Shown in pieces: positions 10,791 through 24,000 of a stretch of 64,000 nt of DNA. Location of the stretch: positions 18,248,583-18,312,582 of the forward strand of contig JAJEKV010000018.1 in assembly GCA_021234155.1 (NCBI GenBank). Reading direction: 5' to 3'. Both the position numbers and the translations under genes were made by a program. The notes below the pieces were generated by a model, which saw only the letters and a list, made by a program, of their open reading frames with translations, made no database searches and had not been told where the DNA came from. This stretch comes from Isoetes taiwanensis. Its lineage: Eukaryota > Streptophyta > Lycopodiopsida > Isoetales > Isoetaceae. Within the stretch, counting starts at the first letter, position 1; every line of letters starts with the position of its first letter.

Positions 10791-11450
10791 TCACTACCCA
10801 TCCAACCATTATGCCATGTGTAAGACTGATCTCCATCAATTTTTGTCCATCCACAATCCAGCAAGAAGCGTCGCCACTGCTCCCTCTCAAATCCTTGAAT
10901 TACTTGTGATCCCCTGCCACATCTACCAGCTTCAGCTTCCAACATATTAAAATCACCAACTATAAAACAAGCAACATTCATTTCAAGTCTGCTCCCTCTC
11001 AACTCCTTGAATTACTTGTGATCCCCTGCCACATCTATCAGCTTCAGCTTCCACCATATTAAAATCACCAACTATAAACTAGGCAACATTTATTTCAAGT
11101 CTAAAAATCTTACTCCTTAAAGAAGCCCATAGAGACCCCTTTGGCCTACTCGTTTATGCGCATAAACATTCACGATACCCTATTTCTGACCCTTGTCCTG
11201 CCATTTAACAACAATCTAACGATAAAAAGTAGTGAGGACCCTATAACTATATCAGCTGCCGCAATGGAAACATTATAGTCGTAACCTAGAATGGAAGCCA
11301 ACTTGACAATATCACGTGTACGACATTTGTGTTATTGAAGGCCCCAAAACTTCATGGAAAATTTAGGCAAATACAAAGACAATCTGCGCCTTTTGCTTGG
11401 GGATGCACCTTTCGTTTTCCAAGATATGTTATGCTTTACAAAGGGAGCCA
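10766..11450 (-). mobile_element. LINE endonuclease-domain fragment with internal 110-bp duplication
   Basis: The minus strand encodes a degenerate AP-endonuclease domain of a plant L1-type LINE: an MKFWGLQ-like start near 11360, then CFIVGDFNM with the conserved Asp/Asn, RCGRGSQVIQGFERE, and WRRFLLDCGW...YTWHNG. Stops and frame shifts interrupt it. A ~110-bp part (plus strand 10878-10986 and 10987-11098, beginning ctccctctcaa) is tandemly duplicated, so the GDFN block occurs twice. Confidence 0.6.
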
Positions 11451-11877
11451 TTTTCTTTTAAACTTTTTTTTTCTCGCATAGCAAAAAGTGCTTTCAAGCT
11501 TTGTTCAATTGTTAGATTCCATCTATAATGATTAATCATAATCAGTATATGATGAACTCGTGATCTCAACTCGAGTCCCCTTTATATAAGTAAATGCATT
11601 ATCATTATCTAATTTCATGTCAAGAAGCACAAAATCTATATTAGTCAGATTCAGTTTCATACTATTTGTTTCACAAAATGCAGCCAACATATTGAATTAT
11701 TTCTGCATACCATTTTTGTTGCATGCAAGCAAACTATATCATTTGTATACAGTAATATTAGAATAGTATATCCTGCAAGCTCAATGCCTTGCCCATCCTT
11801 CCAGGTCATTTATAAAGATTCCAAATAATGTAGGTGAGAATGTACATCCTTACTTAATCTCTACATTGCCTAATACC

Positions 11878-12324
11878 ACATATTCTAAATGAGGTGCACC
11901 CTGGACTACCACAGTCGTCGGATTCGTCGATCCTACGACCCAGATTGTCTATTGGGAGTCTGTGGACACCTCTCGTTTCGCTTAATCATTTATGATTGGA
12001 GGCGCCTATGATTTTGAAATATGAGATATGATTTGGCCTAAGGTTTTGACGGAATATCGAACCTCTATACGGCTTTGTCTAAGATTTTAGAATATGAAAT
12101 ACAGGGGATCATACCTCTACCAAAATAACTCAATGTCCTAATAAGACTACTTTAACCAATGTACCCAGTGAGCTAATGTGATTATTTTTTATCTTGAATC
12201 TATGTATTTTTTTTATAACAACCTAGTCAATTGTTTTAGGGATATATGGTCTATGGTTTCAGGAATTGTTATTTTTACATCTATATCAAATTCCCCTGGA
12301 ACCCCCTGTTATTTTGCTACATAT
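11878..12324. repeat. Dispersed ~445-bp repeat, copy 1
   Basis: Shares most of its sequence, in the same orientation, with 13529-13969. Both begin ACATAT-tctaaatgaggtgcac and end ccccctgttattttgct-ACATAT. No coding capacity is seen. It could be a solo LTR, an LTR pair around a 1.2-kb interior, or monomers of a tandem repeat. Confidence 0.7.
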
Positions 12325-13197
12325 ACATGTTCAACGCTATGATACGAATAAAGATAATTAATGGAAGAGAGAAATATATATAGAGAAGAAAAGAACAGAC
12401 AGAGAATTTGGAACACACAAAGCAATCAGATATGGCATTGGCTCAATCTGCAATGCGTTGGCACCATGTTTTGTTTCTTCTTGGATTGAGAAATTTCATG
12501 ATGTTACTTCTGAAATGAACTAAGAAGCTCAAAATTCAACATACAATCCTTTGCAATTAAGATCCATGTTTACAAAAGCCATGTTGTTTTTCATGACATT
12601 TAGATTCGGATACAAAATGTTTGAATCTTTATATGTTTTCTTTGCATTTTAGTTGTAATGAACATTAGAGCTCTAATAATATACACTATGTGGGAAAGTC
12701 TTAGAAGCCTAGAAGTCTTAGAAGTCTAAAAAACTAAATGTACTCCAAAGACGATGGTTTTTCATACTTCTTGGTTAAAGAGATCATGTCAAATAAAACT
12801 GTGATGGATAGCAGGCAAGCAAGCAGATAGACTGACAAAAGGATAGAGAGATATCAAATTTTACGTCATCAAATAGTTGACCTAATAAATCTAATGCTTA
12901 TTTTATATGTATCATAGTGTAGATTTCATCTGCAACAACAAATAATCAGAATGAATATTTGTCTTTCCGCATTTTGTACATACATTTCCCTATTTGCATG
13001 CGTCAATTATGATTTTTAGGTACATCAAGAGACCATTTAAAAAACCTATACTTAAAGGTGCAATTCATCCTAATACAATATTTGTTTACCAATTGAAAGC
13101 TGAATCACATATCAAGCTGAAGGCACATAGTTTAACATCACATCTTTTGCATGTACACGTCAGAGAATTCTGAGCCCTCAGTAGTCATTATCTCCGC
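12325..13197. other. AT-rich spacer, no gene seen
   Basis: No ORF, RNA gene or recognisable element was found between the first ~445-bp repeat and the LINE tail. It would be the interior if the two repeats are LTRs, but no primer-binding site is visible after 12324. Confidence 0.4.
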
Positions 13198-13362
13198 TTG
13201 TCTAGTATCATCATTACTGCAAAGGTTTTTCCCTTGAAAACCTTTCGAGGCAGGGGTTTTTTAATCCTAGTAGTAATGATTGTACTAGCCCATTGTATGG
13301 GTCCCATGACCTATTGGTCTCCGTGGACGTTAAAAAAACTATTCTATTCTATTCTATTCTTT
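13198..13362 (+). mobile_element. LINE 3' tail with (ATTCT)n end
   Basis: A truncated non-LTR 3' end: gcaaaggtttttcccttg, then tttaatcctagtagtaatg, gggtcccatgacctattg and a (ttcta)n tail at 13338-13362. The same tail occurs at 16388-16550 (minus), 56690-56830 (plus) and 63694-63815 (minus). Confidence 0.75.
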
Positions 13363-13528
13363 TGGATTGTCATGAAGAAGACAACATGAGCACGTCAAAC
13401 TAATTTGGCAAGTAATAGCATGTACCTTCATAAGTCCATCCTATTGATAATACAAGAATAAAGGTTTGGGTAAACATGGTAATCATGCCTTGATCAACAA
13501 GCTTGGTAAGCTTGCCTGTTATTTTGCT

Positions 13529-13969
13529 ACATATTCTAAATGAGGTGCACCCTGGACTACCACAGTCGTCGGATTTGTCGATCCTACGACCTAGATCGGG
13601 GCCTCTGAGCACCTCTCGTTTCGCTTATAGTCATTTATGCTTGGAGGCACCTATGATTTTGAAATATGAAATACGATTTTACCTAAGGTTTTGAGGGAAT
13701 ATCGAACCTCTATACGACTTTGCCTAAGATTTTAGAATATGCAATAGGGGAGCTCGAACCTCTGCCAAAATAATTGAATATTCTAACTAATACTACTTTA
13801 ACCAATATACCTAGTGAGTTAATGCGATTATTTTTTTTATCTTGAATCTATGTTTTTTTTTATAACTTAATTCGATTGTTTTAGGGATATATGGTCTATG
13901 GGTTCAGGAATTGTTATTTTTACATCCATATCAAATCCCCCTGGAACCCCCTGTTATTTTGCTACATAT
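13529..13969. repeat. Dispersed ~445-bp repeat, copy 2
   Basis: Same-orientation partner of 11878-12324. Its left flank (13515-13528, cctgttattttgct) equals the unit's own last bases, so the junction unit-end/ACATAT/unit-start is preserved as in a tandem array. Confidence 0.7.
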
Positions 13970-14670
13970 TAGATAGCAAGTCCTTATGAAGTTAGGAATA
14001 AGGAAAGTAGATTTGGTGGTTAACAACACTTGATATTACGTGAACTATTGAGATTATTTGATTTAGAGTGCATTTGATTAGAGCATTAAGTGCAATTCCA
14101 ATTTGCTTCGTTTTGTTTATTTATAATCTTTTGAAGATGTGCACCAATAACGTGTAGGTATTTGAAGACGTGCACTAATAATTATAGGTATTTGAAAGTT
14201 GACGGTCTTGCATTCAAGGTGAATTTGCCTTTGTCTTCATTGCTTCATGGAAACTTAATAGTCATAGACAAGCAATTACTTGTAGTCATAAGCAAGCAAT
14301 TACTTCTCTCTTCCAATCCCTCTTCCAATCCTCCTGCTTCTCACTTGCTGATAGGCTAGAATTCTATTCGATCATAGAACACGTGGGATTTGAACACCCA
14401 AACTATTGCCTTGTGTTCTTGTGCCTAGAATAGATGAGGTCGGGTTTTTTTAATCTGTATATCAATGGACCCTTTGTGCTCTTTCTCTGTTTGACTCTTT
14501 TGATTGAGCAATCTAGACAACAATCTCAAGGTTGTATTTAGCAACCTTAAATACTTGAAAGAAACCAAGGCACACATAAGCCACAAAGAAATGGCTAGCT
14601 ATAACTGACAAACTATAACTAGCAATTACCATATGAGTTGGGTTGACATTCATATTACATAAAAATCATT

Positions 14671-14990
14671 GTGAATGATGTACAAATAGGACAAACGGCC
14701 ATCCTAATAGAGCAATGCAAGCCGCGACCCGAGGCTGGATGCTATCGAGAATTGATGTGCGAGGATCAACAAGTCTTAATTCAAGGTAAAAAATATAATG
14801 CTCTTTTCTTGTTTCAGAAGACACAAACACTAGGATTGACTTCTGTAGCTAATTCCCTTATTTATATGTATGGAAAATGCGAAAGCTTTATAACAAGATT
14901 GCAAAAATGCCTGAATATAGTGTAATTGCAACACATGCATGGTTGCATCAAAGTTATACGAGATGATGTATCTTTGCTCTATTGTTCTCT
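14671..14990 (+). pseudogene. PPR protein remnant
   Basis: A short frame with SVANSLIYMYGKCES matches the PLS-class pentatricopeptide consensus, followed after a frame change by KMPEYSVIATHAWL, which fits the next repeat (MP..SVIAT.AWI). No intact gene surrounds it. It is a diverged fragment of an organellar RNA-binding PPR gene. Confidence 0.5.
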
Positions 14991-14999
14991 TTAAATTAT

Positions 15000-16380
15000 G
15001 TAAACAAGGTGATCTTTTTTGAAATGCTTGAATGGAATTTTCCCTCATGGACTCTGTAATTGCAATGCATCATCACGTGAGAGTAATCAATACTTTGGAT
15101 AGCAAACAACAATATGTCAATGTGCCTTATGGATGCTTGCTATCTTTCTTTTTCTTAGCAAGGTCTTTGTTGAGGAGAAATTTCAAGGAAGTACTGAGAG
15201 AATTGGCACTCACTTTGGTTCTGATTGGTGTTCCGTTGTCATCAACTTGCGCATTCTTTGGCGAACGACTTAAAGTAGATATTATTACAATTCTCCAAGG
15301 AATTTTTGATTCGTAGTGCTTTATTTGGAAAAACATGCGTTACATCGTGGACCAGAGATATTAACTACAAAAGGTGAATCTTGGATACCATTGCATGTCC
15401 CAACCATTGTCTAACCAGGTTTGTGCTAAAGAAACACTTCTTGAAGAAGTGTTCCTTTGTGAGTAAACTTTGTTCTCAGGATTATGCGAGCCACCAAATT
15501 ATTTCATTGCAAAAGCTTATATCATTCGAATAGAATGAAAACTAGATTGTCCCACATTTATATACAAAAAAAGACGGTTTCTTTCAAAGGCAACCTCTCG
15601 GGCGTGTTATGCAATATTAAAATTCAGCGGATGTCATTACCTTTATAAGTGTCAGTGGATAAAATAATTGTTTTCTGGATCGCCAAAATGCTTGAGGATG
15701 TATGTAGGTGCTTATCGAATAGCATAAGGTAGAAGAACTTCGAACCGCAAACTATAAAACAAGGTGTCACACAAACTAATGAATGTTGCATGTAGACATG
15801 GCAAAAAAGCGATGCATTTGTCTTTGGATGGTTGTGTCCGATAATTTTATTCCCTAATCTCGGTAAGATTTTTAGTAGTGAGCAAGATACTTGTTTTGTC
15901 AAATTAATAGAATCATAAATTATCAATAAACGGTAGTAGAACAAGCTTTAAAGATATTTTTAAGATGTTAACCTTAGGAAAGGAAAAGCTTATAAATGTG
16001 AATTAAAAAACAAACAACTATGTTTAAAGTTGGTTGCTCAACTATGAAAGTTGGCGCTACAATAGTAGCGACCATTTGAATTCGAATCAATGCAGAATGA
16101 TGGGGAATAGATCGGAGATCGGCGAAAAAACTAGTTTGAGCCAATTTAGGCAGATCTAAGCGAATTTAAACTAAAGATAATCCTAATTGAGCTAAAAAGG
16201 AAGACCTTTCTAAAAGATGTGAATAGTTCATTAAACAAGCATGTGAATTGTAGAAGTGAAGGGGCTAGAGAATAGTTTACTTCCCTAAGTCCATTGAGAA
16301 TATAAGCCACTTCATTTTTATTCGGTAATCCCTGTGTATCTCAGAGAAGTTTTCTAGAGGATTAACGGTTTCTCGGTCGG
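15000..16380. other. No gene recognised
   Basis: AT-rich DNA with only short unconvincing frames, for example 15032-15316. Nothing in it matched a family I know. Confidence 0.4.
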
Positions 16381-17650
16381 AAAAAAGAGAGAGAATAAAA
16401 TAGAATAGAATAGTTTTTTTATCGTCCCTTCGAGACCAATCGGCCTATGGGACCAGGAAGGGGCCTTGACAAACTTATTCTTGTCAGGGTTAAAAAACCC
16501 CGCCCGAAGGGTTTTCGAGGAAAAACCGTGGCGATAATAAGAATCTTTGTCAAAAGCATACAAGTATACATCATCATGAAATAAATGTGTATGTACATGT
16601 CAAGTGTGTGTAATAGGGACATAGCTGATCTCGCATGTCCATGACCTCCCGAAGGTATGATCCTAGCATCCATACGGATGCCGTGCTCAATGTCACATGT
16701 GGCTGGCGGGCGGGCGACCAACTCGGACATAAGCGGCGTCGGATTTGATCATATCTTTGGGCAACTTTGAAGGGTATGAGATTCATCCTCAATGACTCCC
16801 ATTTGGCGGCATTGGCGAGAGCACGGCCCCGGCGTGGCTCACCAATCCATCCACTGCTGTCTCAACCGAAGATGATGTGCCCTTTGTGCGAATGGAGGCA
16901 ATGAGTCCACGATCTTTTCATGGGCAAGTGGGTGCTTGCAGGTAGCATTGTGGGCCTCGTTCAATGTGGGATTTATGTGAAGCCGGTAGTGTCTTTGTCT
17001 TGACTGTTCAAGGGGCGGCATCCCAAAGCTTGCTGATGAAGCAAGCGTCAAGATATTGCCTCAAGTTATGGCGACCGCCTCTGTTTGCACATGTATGCAC
17101 CCTGTGCTCTGCACATTCCATCTAGCCATCCATTGAGCTCTCTTTTCCCTCCCAGGAGGCCTTGGCGTTGTGGCCCCATTGCCATGATATAAGCTAGTTT
17201 TGGGAGGCGAGCATCGTCCATGTTGACCACCGAGAAAATAGACAATGTGGCGATCAAGGGCCGCCCTCACGAAGAGGCAAGAATCTGTTTCCGCAGTATG
17301 GAATTTGATATGGGAATTTGTGGACTTCACCCCTAGTGCTCGTACCAAGAAGGCTTTACTTTGCTCAAGTCATTCCAAGTAGCGAGGGATACTCTTTGGG
17401 CCCCATACTTCAACCACGTATAAAGGGCCGGGCTCCACTAAGACTTTGAGCAGGTGTGGTGATGGGTCCAATCATACAACTCCGGCTCTATGACTATTGT
17501 TTTGCATTGCATATAGTGCTTTCCAGCCCGCCGTAACTTCGTGGCCGTATGGATGTGTCCCGGTGCATAGTAGGCGGAAACTCCACTCCCAAATATTTGT
17601 ATGTGGATGCTACTTCCACATTACGCCCTCGTTAACGGAAGGAGGGATCC

Positions 17651-18294
17651 TCATTTGTCGTGAAGATGATATGAAAACCACCTTAGTCTTGGCCAAGTTG
17701 GCCAGCGCATATCGGTCGGTTGACAAAATGTGTCCGGGGCATCGAGATGTCGTTGCATGTGCGCTGGTGTGTAAGCTAGGAGGTCCACATCATCGGCATA
17801 TATTAATGCGCTTGATGATGCGGTAGAGAAGGTGAGCCCGTAAGCCCCCATTATCGGCAAACCCGACTCTCCAATTGATCAATGTAAAGCCCAAACAATG
17901 TTGGGGAGAGAGGGCATCCTGGCGAACCCCAGATACTACTATCAAATGGTTGGCTTGTCGGTTGCAACCTAAGGCCGAGCATCTTTCATAAAGCACAGCC
18001 TGCGCATTACGCAAATCACAGGAACCCCGGTATGCCCCAATCTTGCCCATAGTTTTTCAGAGCCGCGAGTGTCAAATGCCTTTGCAAAATCCACGAAGCA
18101 ACAATATAGATCGGACCGGCGGTTCTCTTTGTCTTCAACGAGCTTCGCAATGTGAAGATGTGGTCAATGGTTGAGTGTCGGGTGCGAAATCTGCACGGGT
18201 GAGGGCCCGTATCTCTCTTTGCCTCTGCCCGGCCCGTCAAGCTGCTGCTTTCGAGAATCCCGGCAAACAATTTTGCAAACACCGAACTGACCAT
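17651..18294 (-). pseudogene. LINE copy A reverse transcriptase core
   Basis: Best conserved part of ORF2. In minus order: FAKLFAGILESSSLTG, then HPCRFRTRHSTIDHIFTLRS, then the VDFAKAFDT-like region in another frame, and SALIYADDVDLLAY with the YADD active-site motif near 17785-17800. At least two frameshifts separate these blocks. Confidence 0.75.
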
Positions 18295-19869
18295 GATTGT
18301 TCGGTGGTGGTTTTGGGCGGTCGCGGGTCACCTGCCTTATAGATGGGAACAACTCGCTATTGGTCCTTTGCATCGGGGAAGCCTTCTGTAATGCCTTGTT
18401 GAACAAAGGCGGTCAAGATCGGTATTATGGGCGGCCACGCCCACTTAAGCAATTCGCGCATGCCATCCGGTCGGGGCTTTCCCATTGGCAAGGCGTTGTA
18501 AGCCTTGTTCCGCGTCGAATCTGTGATTTCCAGCACTGGGCCTTCTTGGGGGTAATCTTTGCATGTGCACCACGAGGGTCATATAGCTGTTGCAAGTATT
18601 GCCTCCTTTCGCCGGGAGTGATGTTCCTGTGGGCTATCATGGCTTTCTAAGAACCCTTCGCCGGAAGGTCCCGGAGGTGGCGTTCAGGGAGATAAAACAT
18701 TTCCCTTTGATGTCTTTGCAATGTGCGGCTTTCTTAGCTTTAAGGAAGGCGTGAAGTCTTGTCGACCGCATGTGGGTAAAAGCGAGGTCGTGACTTGGCG
18801 AGACCATCGTTTGTGTTCCTTGCACTCTGCATCAAACCATTGATTACGTGGGAAGGTTGTGTTCACGGAGGGTCGGCGGGCGGCTTATCCCAAAGCATCT
18901 CTCTGCCTGAAGTCCTAAGCACATCGGTCGGCCGGCCTGGCTCTGTTGCTCTAGTGTAGGATATTGCAAAATTTCTGCCAGGTCATCTATAAGCATCACG
19001 GGCATAAGCCCCGCATGTTCATAATCAATGTGGTGAGGCATGTGAGGAGTCAGGGGGGGGGTTCGCACAACCGCCAAAGCCAACTTCAAGTAAAGTGGTA
19101 AGTGGTGCAGTCGATCTCTTCATCCCTATTAGTTGTTCCCACGGAAGTGCTTGGCGACATGCATATCACCTTTCGGGCACCGGCACATAGTCCACCACAC
19201 TAGATCCTCCCCACGGTTTTCTGTCTACAAGTGCTCTTGCGGTGGGGGCGGCCCCTTGTGCCGATCCATTGCAGATTACCAGGTCAAAGATACCACGAGC
19301 AAAAGCAATTGTCTACCATAGCGTGTGACGATTGTCATTTGATGTAAAGGTGGCCAAGAAGGCGCCTGCGGGATGCGGCTGCAATATATCATCGATCAAA
19401 GGGATCAAATCTCATGGGTTGTTCTACCCGGATGCGGCGCATTGAAGTCTCAAGGAGTATGACCTTTGCTTAGCCGCTTATCTTGCTTTGTATGTCATCA
19501 TATAGATCGACATAGGGTCCGGCCTATCCACATCCAGAGTGGGTGTGATAGAAGTTGCTACGCATGTGGAAAGTAGCGGTACGCCACAAAGAGGGTGCCT
19601 CGCAATTTTGCACACTTGCACACCCACAAGTACGGTTGTGCAATGCGTCTTGAACAAAGGCTGACCGTGCCAAGGCGTTCGATAGTAGCGGGCAACTCCC
19701 CATGCCAGCTTTCCTATGCAATCATTGAAGATTGAGTGGCGGTATCTGGCAAAGTCGGGTATCTGTGTCACCGCATGCTCCCATGTTTCCATAAGGAAGA
19801 TCAGATCCATATCCGCAGCAACGAGTTGAGACTATCTCCCTTACGCCATGGAAAGCCCCGGACAATTCC

Positions 19870-20655
19870 GGGGAGACCATGCGGAGGCACAATTCCTATT
19901 TTTGTCGGCGGCGGTTGGGGGGATGGCGGCGGCGAGAAGGGGGATAAGTAGAGGCAGCCTGAGATGTCGCGAGCAACAGAAGGTGAAGCAACTTGAGCAG
20001 GGCGTGCGCGGCTGTAGCAGCCGAAGAAGTGGCATGGTCAGGAGCTGCTGGAGGGTTAGCAGGATTCGCAGCAACATTTGGCGGCTTGAAAATTTGCATC
20101 TTACCCCGAATCGATCCTGCGGCTCCTCCACATGCGAATGCTTTTAACTTTGGCCAACTTCGTGCTGCGGTCTTCTTGTTGGGTGGGGGTCAGGTCTCGG
20201 TCAACATACAAGGAAGTTCCCTTGTTTGCCTACCACGGCGTGGGATAGCTGCTTTCACTTGCGCATCTCGTCGCGTGAGCGTGACTACCCGTGCGGTAAA
20301 GGTATTTGAAGCCATGGCGTCTCGCCCTAATAATATGTACTGGCATGGGGAATGCCATTCGAGCAAGAATCAACATTTGGAGCCGGTTAATGAGGTCCTC
20401 CCCTGCCTCTTCTGTCAGGCCACGTACCACCACATTGTGGCTTCTCCGCCTCAGCTCCTGGAACTCTCTGATTTTTGGGTCAACCCTGCCCGACACAACA
20501 GGAGTTGTTTGTTGTCGGCGGAGCATAGGCTGTGGCCTACGTTGGGGCGGGGGTGGCATAGAGTGGCTTGGGGGTGCAGTAGCAGACGGTCCTGGCTGAC
20601 ACCTTGCAGACTCTTGGGCAGGTGGGACTGTCGTGGCAGGTATAGCGGTAGAGAG
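19870..20655 (-). pseudogene. LINE copy A ORF1 (nucleic-acid-binding protein)
   Basis: The minus frame at 20230-20559 reads KIREFQELRRRSHNVVVRGL and TEEAGEDLINRLQ, matching the RRM-like centre of L1-type ORF1 proteins, followed in other frames by Ala/Pro-rich C-terminal sequence. The same block in copy B reads RRKSYNVMVHSLTEQAGESL. The N-terminal coiled coil present in copy B is missing here. Confidence 0.6.
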
Positions 20656-21654
20656 TGAGTTGTTCTAAAACTTAAGCCAGATACTTACATTAAAACTTAA
20701 AGCCAGATCTTAGTATTTCCGTCTTATTAATTTAAAGCCGGAGTCCCAGAGAATATTCTTGGGATTGGGCAGAGCCAGAGATCCCTTTTGCAGTGTTTGC
20801 AAGTCTGAGCCCGGTTCATTTAAATTCATTAATACTTTTGATTTTTGTACTATTCTTCATACCCTTAGCATATTCGTGCCTTCTACTATTACGCTTTCTA
20901 GATTACCTGATTTACTTATGGGCATTGATATATCTATTATTTTATTTTCACACCTAATATATAATTTCATATTTAATAAGGGTCATACTTCTATTCGAAC
21001 TCACAAGAGGAATCCACCACCTATTATCTCAACTTCAATTTCAGACCTCGAATTTTCAGATTCAAGTGCTTCCTTGAGTGCGTGATTTCATCTCATTCAA
21101 TGTCACTCCTAGGGATCGGGCACCCTAAAAGTAGAATACGCAGCATAGCCAAAAATGATTTCCCTTAAATGTAGTTTTCTCTATCCAAAAAGATTCAAAT
21201 AGAAGTTTTCAAAGCAAGTATACCCTAAACCTCAGGAATTTTGGCCCTTCCAAGATTTGTTTCCAAGATAATGGATCTAAATAGTTTCTTGATAGAACGG
21301 ATACGATATACTTATGATCCAATACCTATCCATTTTTCTTTTGGTACACCACCACATATGTGGTACATTGCATTTTCATTTGCATTGATGCATTATTTTT
21401 TTTATCTTTTTTGAAGGATGACAAGTATATTCATTGTTAAATCGTGAAAGTAAATACATAAGACTGAAGCACCCATTTAGAACCCAGAGGAAAAAATAGT
21501 CCCTCTATACAAAGCTACCTAAGAGCCTCAGATTATCTATGTGTAAAATCATTAAAATTAGGGGTCAATTGTGGAAGGCACTTTGATAAAACATTTTGTC
21601 TAGTCTAGTAGGTTGTGCTGGGATGAAATGATAGGGTAATTTGTGGAAGGTTGT

Positions 21655-21691
<37 letters not shown>

Positions 21692-22194
21692 GCGAGGAAA
21701 GTATGGCAACACCATTACAAGCGTGCAAAATTACTTTTCCTCCTATTAATAATATGGACCAATTGAGGCTATCGTAAATAGTTGTATGAATTGCATGGAA
21801 AAATGAAATAATTTGTATTGTATAAGCTGTATTAGTTAAAATTGTTTATGCATGGAGGTATATATACACCAAGTTATAGGAATTTAGTTCGGCTGGCCAA
21901 CAAAGTACTTTGTTTCATTCTGCATCCGTTGCAACAAATTCAAGTAATGAAAATATCAAAGGGCTTTTGAAAATCAAAGGCATTAATGAGTTGGTTCTGG
22001 GTCTTCCATGCCTTATGCTTAAGGCAATTCCTTGTCTTTCTTCCATACATAAATGCTTTGTTAACAAACTGACAGACATTGTTATTTCAAGGTAGCAAAT
22101 CAATATATAAAGTCTCAGCAACTTTATACACAATATATTGGTGTTTTTAATTTCTTATAAACACCCTGTGTCCCCGCTTCCTTGTGCACTCATT
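20656..22194. other. Spacer between LINE copies, with A33 tract
   Basis: No gene recognised. A run of 33 A at 21656-21688 looks like the poly(A) end of a plus-oriented retroposon whose body I cannot identify upstream. The frame at 20759-21085 is not convincing. Confidence 0.45.
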
Positions 22195-24000
22195 GAAAGC
22201 GGAATAACACTGGTATCCTAGAAAGTCGGATAGCTTGTGTCCTGTATGCTCCCATGTTTTCATGAGGAAGATGAGGTCCATATTTGTGGCAATTAAGTTG
22301 AGACTATCTCCCTTCTGCTGTGGGAAGCCTCAACAATTTCAGAAGACCATGGGGAGGCACAATCCCTGTTTACTTGCAAGAGTCATAGCTGTAGCGGCAT
22401 GGGCGGGGGGAGTAGAGGTGGAAGCTTTATGCGGCGTGTGGGTAGCGGCAAGTGAGATACAGGACGGGTTTGCGTGATTGTAGCAGACGAAGCAGCAGAA
22501 TCGCCTGGGGCGATTGGGGCCTCAATAGCATTTGGTAGCTAGAAGATCTACATCATGCCCCAAATCAGTCCTACAGCTCTTCCCTATTTGCGGACATTCT
22601 TGACCTTGTCCAATTCACACCTGCGGTCTTCCTGTTGTGCAGGGGCCAGATCTCGATCAACATGCAAGTCGGTCCGCTTCAGCTGCTTGCCCTAACACAA
22701 GATGGATGTCCGCTCTTGCGCGTCCCTGACGTGAGTATAACGACTCGATGGCGGTCAGGATGCTGGGCTCCATGCTAGCTCGCCCTAATAATGTGTACGG
22801 GCATATGGAACGCCATACGTATAAGGATCAATGTCTGGAGTCAGTTGTTGAGGCTTTCTCCTGCCTGCTCTGTCAGGCTGTGCACCATCACATTGTAGCT
22901 CTTGCGTCTCTGTTCGTGAAGATTTTTGATGGTTAAATCAAGGCTTTGGATGATGCGATAGGTGTTGTGTGTAGTTGGCGGGGCGTGGGTTGTGGCATGT
23001 GTTGGGGTGGTTGCAACATGGGGCAGGTTGGTGCTGCAACAATGGGTGGTCCCGGCTGACATCGTGCATGCTATTGCACATGTGGGACTAGCACGGCCTG
23101 CCTATGTTGTGGCCTCTCCTTTCTTCCCTGGAGCTCAACTCCTGTTGGAATTGATGTTGCCTTGTCAAATCATACATGCACTACTGCAGCTGTTCATGAG
23201 CCTCTGCATGGAGGCCTTTAAATTGCGCAAACAGTTGCCTGCAGCTCTTGCACCTCCCGGTCTCGAGTAGCAGGGCTATGCTCAATATCTAGCAAGGGGA
23301 TGTCCAGGGCAGGGTTCACTGTTGATGAGGGCACTTCTGGTGACTCGACGCTATTCTGAAGGTCTCTCAATTGGGACTAGCTCTTCTCAAAGGCAGCCTA
23401 GACACTTTGTGTCAATGCTGATAGCCTCCTCAAATTCTGATCGACAGTAAGAGATGGTTGCCATCGTCTCTTGCTCGGCACATTGCCAGTCTTGTGTCAT
23501 GGATTCCATGATGGTGGACATGGAGTTTACATGTGCACGCAGGTCAACGAGCCTGCTTATCCTTCTGCCTCTCGAAGTGTGCCAAGCAGATACTGTCTTC
23601 ATCTGCTGTGTGCGGGTCTTCAGCTCTGCGATCCATTGGTTTTCTGTCGCCGGTTGCCTTCTGAGCACCTGGGATACTGAGGACTGAACCTCTTCTGTCA
23701 ATCCTACAATTCGGGTATTATTACCTTCAGTTCTCGCTTCGAGATGTTTCCAAACTTCCATCGATGCCTGGTTTACCATGGGCCTGAGCAACTATCAACA
23801 GTCAGTGGGGTTGATCGTGTTGATTGAGTTTTGGCCCTTGCCCCCCTCCTCATGGCTTCGCCCTTGTCCTTGCCATCTGGTCGGGGCCGGTTTCGTGGCG
23901 GTCCATCCGCTTGGTTAGATAATGGTGTTATGACGAAGGCAAAAATGGTGAATGTGAGTACTCTCATTAGGTCGGCAAATGCTTTTTCCCAAATTTTGGT
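22195..24000 (-). mobile_element. LINE copy B (5' part; 3' part missing)
   Basis: Same family as copy A. The minus frame at 23387-23791 gives a coiled-coil ORF1 N-terminus (ARTEGNNTRIVGLTEEV, QWIAELKTRTQQMKTV). The frame at 22841-23062 gives the ORF1 core (RRKSYNVMVHSLTEQAGESL). The DNA then runs into the start of ORF2 (plus strand ctcccatgttttcatgagga, like 19780-19800 in copy A). It stops at about 22195. Loss of the 3' rather than the 5' part is not the usual LINE truncation and implies a later deletion or a broken template. Confidence 0.7.

Larger units (their letters stand above)
16388..20655 (-). mobile_element. LINE copy A (5'-truncated, decayed)
   Basis: A minus-strand non-LTR retrotransposon of about 4.3 kb. 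The 3' end has an (AGAAT)n microsatellite at 16395-16412 (plus-strand view) and the tail shared with three other places. ORF2 begins near 19810 with an endonuclease start (MDLIFLMETWEH). Reverse transcriptase pieces follow: AKLFAGILES, CRFRTRHSTIDHIFTLR near 18200, a VDFAKAFDT-like block near 18080 and ALIYADDVDLLAY near 17785 (catalytic YADD). ORF1 lies at about 19870-20650. Many frameshifts and stops make it inactive. It overlaps in content with copy B at 22195-24000, which carries the more complete 5' end. Confidence 0.8.

Noticed and set aside
13339-13362. Telomere-like or independent microsatellite
   Set aside because: The (ATTCT)n run sits exactly at the end of the shared LINE tail, so it is the element's 3' terminus.
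20759-21085. ORF of 108 residues downstream of LINE copy A
   Set aside because: Low-complexity Ile/Phe-rich translation without family features; likely chance.
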